From contig OX365962.1 in NCBI GenBank assembly GCA_947247005.1, forward strand, positions 5,491,201 to 5,555,200: a DNA stretch of 64,000 bases. Reading direction: 5' to 3'. Under the pieces are notes generated by a model, which was not told the origin of the DNA, ran no database searches, and saw only the letters and a program-made list of their open reading frames with translations. Position 1 is the stretch's first letter. Each line of letters begins with the position of its first letter. Below are positions 62,301 through 64,000 of this stretch, one piece after another. The translations under genes were made by a program, and so were the position numbers. The stretch is from Spisula solida. Taxonomy: Eukaryota; Mollusca; Bivalvia; Venerida; Mactridae.

Positions 62301-62713
62301 AAAAATCAAATGAAATGTATGGAAGACAATATACAAATATTGTAAGAGTTGCTTCCCTTTGACTTGAATTATGCATACAGTGTTTACATTTCGTTATTTT
62401 GTTTACAAGCCAACTGGAAGCTGTATTTCGTTTTCTTCCATCTTATAGTTTTTTCCACCTTTAATTTTGGGACTCAACTAAAGTGCTCAAGATGCATCTT
62501 TCTGCAAAACGGTAACCCATTTATTGCTTTTTGAAAATTGCCGTTTAAGGCTAAAGGGGGCTTTGAACTTACTTTGTAATTATCAAATGTTTCTTCTCTT
62601 GTCTCGAGACACGTCCATTGTCCTTCTCTCTCTACCTTCAAAACAGCTTCCTTTGATGTATGACCAGGTACTTGTTTTGGTGTTTTGTATGGTATGCATA
62701 CAACAATGGGCGC
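50382..62713 (-). CDS. ZU5 and death-domain protein, DTHD1-like (13 exons, 5' partial)
   Basis: Exons in transcript order: 62713-62573, 61199-61017, 60234-60106, 59586-59494, 58741-58585, 57811-57685, 57280-57167, 56498-56387, 55623-55441, 54157-54026, 53486-53364, 52679-52539, 50486-50382. All joins keep frame, giving 579 residues plus TGA. Exons 1-3 form a ZU5-type domain (LGRIAVFSRLKRDYATVSKR; GGKMTSSYDQRISLTIPKNC; LMEVQPVD; LLTSSPIV). Exons 4-5 encode a Lys/Glu-rich helix. Exons 6-9 resemble the region between ZU5 and death domains (EGDVIELSFRGNV). The last three exons form a death domain (VNERLVRFLADELGEEWKTL; AGHLNVSKARVQAIIRNMQY; MLMTWLKK; LLKSGRGDLAEEI). ZU5 plus death without a visible membrane segment fits DTHD1; PIDD1 or UNC5 relatives are alternatives. 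A role in death-fold signalling is inferred. It converges on cGLR B, and intron 3 uses a GC donor. Confidence 0.8.
51019..51240. mobile_element. MITE with AATACTGTA ends (last intron of the ZU5-death gene)
   Basis: AATACTGTAAATCGTCATTT and TTTTCGTGGGA at the left are matched by the complement at 51208-51240. The inside contains CCACGAAATG-type words like the elements at 19680-19893 and 23465-23600. The 86-aa frame is an artefact. Confidence 0.7.
51430..52425. repeat. 61-bp minisatellite, about 16 units, two sub-types
   Basis: The unit starts CTATACTGTACGGCACGATC. Units up to about 52030 mostly carry GTGAAGTAAGAAGATATAGT. Later ones carry GCGAAGTTAGAACTTATAGC. A few mixed units occur around 51810-51900. 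The array lies in the intron before the last exon of the ZU5-death gene. Confidence 0.95.
54560..55165. repeat. 78-bp minisatellite, about 7.5 units, open in one frame
   Basis: The unit encodes, on the + strand, SLGYSFENVCLYERDW then ESLKQN, giving a 198-aa frame. The period is a multiple of three, no splice or start context is evident, and the array lies antisense in an intron of the ZU5-death gene. It is listed as a repeat. Degraded units continue to about 55200. Confidence 0.9.
57850..58145. repeat. Interspersed repeat candidate (intron 5 of the ZU5-death gene)
   Basis: More GC-rich than its surroundings. It shares CTGCTTTCCCTGTCAGACTT with 13478 and 45757. The minus strand contains GAGGTTTGAATCACGG, a weak B-box-like word. 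Boundaries are uncertain. Confidence 0.4.
59014..59417. mobile_element. MITE with TAGGACC ends (404 bp)
   Basis: TAGGACCAGGATGATT at the left faces AATCGTCCCGGTCCTA at the right. The inside has AAACCGGTTAACCG-type words. Immediately after it, 59441-59467 is a remnant end of MITE family A (GACCTTCTAAGTCTAAACCA then GCGATG). Confidence 0.65.
59748..60088. repeat. Degenerate ~85-bp tandem repeat beside the exon 3 donor
   Basis: TTTAAACAGGGGAGACAAT recurs at about 59841, 59916 and 60011, with CACTCATGTCA between. It stops about 20 bases short of the exon 60106-60234, next to its GC donor. Confidence 0.7.
60421..60726. mobile_element. MITE with GC-rich inner ends (306 bp)
   Basis: TAATGCACCTATCATTG at the left is matched by CATTGATAGGTGCATTA at the right. 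Next inward, CCCCCAGGGGGTGGGCGGCG faces a run of fifteen or more C. Frames of 74-98 aa through it are artefacts. Confidence 0.8.
61330..61588. mobile_element. MITE with CTGGCCCCGAT ends (259 bp)
   Basis: CTGGCCCCGATTTCCCGAAG at the left faces the complement of CTGGCCCCGATCTCCCGAAG. A one-ended relic is at 9522-9554, and its right half is repeated near 62070-62099 by the local duplication. Confidence 0.8.
61449..62467. repeat. 511-bp tandem duplication, two near-identical units
   Basis: ATTAAACTTAGAACAATGTA occurs at 61449 and 61960. Units 61449-61959 and 61960-62467 differ at only a few bases by eye. The unit starts inside the CTGGCCCC MITE and ends inside MITE family B copy 3, so it postdates both insertions. 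Confidence 0.9.
62170..62564 (-). mobile_element. MITE family B, copy 3 (reversed)
   Basis: ACCCATTATCTCTCAAAAAA at the left and AAAATTGCCGTTTAAGGCTA then GGGGGCTTT at the right match the reverse complements of 22321-22635. The right end abuts the exon at 62573. Confidence 0.75.
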
Positions 62714-63019
62714 CTGGAAGTATTCCAAATATCTGACATTAGACAATTTTCTAAAGAAATACAGTATGTACTATGGCCCTCCGAACAATTTTTTTATATA
62801 ATACCTTTTTGTGCTTATGTAAGCTAAAATTTCCGTTATTTGAATAGTTGTAATGAAACTTTATTTAAAACTCCCTTATACGTCGAATGAGTACGTAACG
62901 TTTTTGTTCTTCATTATTATTGGAACCCACATACACCGCCAAACCGAGCATAGCCTTTATTTGCCAGTCAGCTTTCTGCTGAAATATGGCAGGCATATGT
63001 GTGCCTCCACACTTAACAG

Positions 63020-63590
63020 TTACGTGATACACCATACATACAGTAGCAACTATAACACACCAGAAGTTTCTTTTTTTTAAATGATAGTCACAAATTACAC
63101 CACAACACCAGTAGCATTTAATACATATAGCTAACAGGTAACTTGTGCTCTTTATATTGTAGTCACCAATCACACCAAACATACTATAGAAACTATAATC
63201 TACCGATAACACCTAATGTACCAAATACTAGTTACAAAGTATGTAAAAGCGATAGTAGAAACAATAACTTGCTTGAACAATAACTTGTCTGTAGCTGAAA
63301 TCTGCTTTTTAAATGAAAGTCACCAATTACTCCATACAGACAGTAGCAACTAAGACTTACCGATAGCTTAGACTGCTTTTTACACACTAGTCACAGTCAG
63401 TCAAAACTAGTTACACCATACATACAGTAGAAAATATAACTAACTTCCGATAACGTCAGCTATGTTAAAATACTAGTAAAAATAATACCACACAGACAAT
63501 AAAGCAGCTACAAGTATAACCAATCTGTAACGTCTGTCCTTTTGAATACTAGTCACTAAGTACACCAAACAGACAATAGTATTTGCTCGA
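63020..63590. repeat. Degenerate ~95-bp tandem repeat
   Basis: Words such as CAGTAGCAACTA, ACTAGTCAC, ATTACACCA and ACCGATAAC recur in the same order about six times with much divergence. The 115-aa minus frame across part of it is not called. Confidence 0.6.
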
Positions 63591-63599
63591 CTTTGCAGA

Positions 63600-64000
63600 C
63601 CAATCAACGGGCTTGCTGTCCGTTTTCTAATCCCTAAGAACGCTATATTTTTCAAAATAATGCGTCGTCATTACCAAGAAGTAATTTGGAGCCACTGCGC
63701 ATGTGCAAATACACCGTGCCTCTTCGTGAAGCCCGTGTAGCCAAAGCGTGCGGTTCTAACCATGGACTATGAACGGGTGGTATCAGTAAACCAACACTTC
63801 ATAAAACGCACGCTTTATTGAGGAACACCCCTTAATAAATTTAATCGTCCATTTGCCCATTATGCACGATTTTCTCACACAAATTGTCCATGTGCAAAAC
63901 AATGTAGAGTCACGTAAACCACGTGTTTCTCTGTCTTTGAACTAATAGGCCTTTTCGACTGGGCTGTTTCGTGAAGCAAGTAATAGCATTGTTCCCGTCC
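63600..64000. other. No gene or exon recognised
   Basis: Upstream exons of the minus-strand ZU5-death gene are expected further right, but none is identified here with confidence. Confidence 0.4.

Noticed and set aside
62865..63212. 115-aa minus-strand gene, possible 5' exon of the ZU5-death gene
   Set aside because: It lies in a degenerate tandem repeat, and no acceptor/donor pair connects it in frame to 62713.

Overview
The window reads as nuclear DNA from an animal, most likely a bivalve mollusc. The supporting signs are AT-rich sequence, genes split by GT-AG introns, many small inverted-repeat transposons, tRNA-headed SINEs, decayed LINEs, a mariner-type element, and expanded families of Mab-21/cGAS-like proteins. 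No bacterial, plasmid or CRISPR features were seen. The species call is an inference from gene content and repeat style.

Layout. (1) 1-1179 is the 3' end of an LRR-like gene on the + strand. (2) 1.2-20 kb holds mostly transposon debris and minisatellites, plus two relic exons (8938-10062) copied from the next gene. (3) 20629-29429 is a ten-exon + strand gene for a secreted choice-of-anchor I family beta-propeller protein (583 aa in the splice model). (4) Its 3' end was tandemly duplicated (28053-30815 and 30816-35434). The second copy is a pseudogene that later took in a 1.3 kb mariner element. (5) 36.5-48.6 kb carries two intact Mab-21/cGAS-like receptor (cGLR) type genes, A at 37839-39950 and B at 46248-48548. 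Each has a single coding exon behind a 3' splice site. Three diverged copies of a probable promoter/5' exon block and a 45-base relic of a further coding start lie among them. (6) 50382-62713 on the - strand is a 13-exon gene for a ZU5 plus death-domain protein (579 aa visible, DTHD1-like, 5' end outside the window). It converges on cGLR B, and its introns are full of MITEs and minisatellites.

Function. The cGLR-like pair keeps the nucleotidyltransferase acidic residues (D74, D76, D178 in both) and has TPR-like C-terminal regions. Only B has a hydrophobic tail that looks like a membrane anchor. Beside an LRR gene and a death-domain gene, this stretch looks like an innate-immunity neighbourhood, but physical proximity is the only evidence that these genes work together. 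The choice-of-anchor I gene is probably unrelated and extracellular.

Limits. Splice models come from reading frame, splice consensus and comparison of paralogous copies in the window. No alignment or database search was run. Repeat ends are read by eye and may be off by a few bases.
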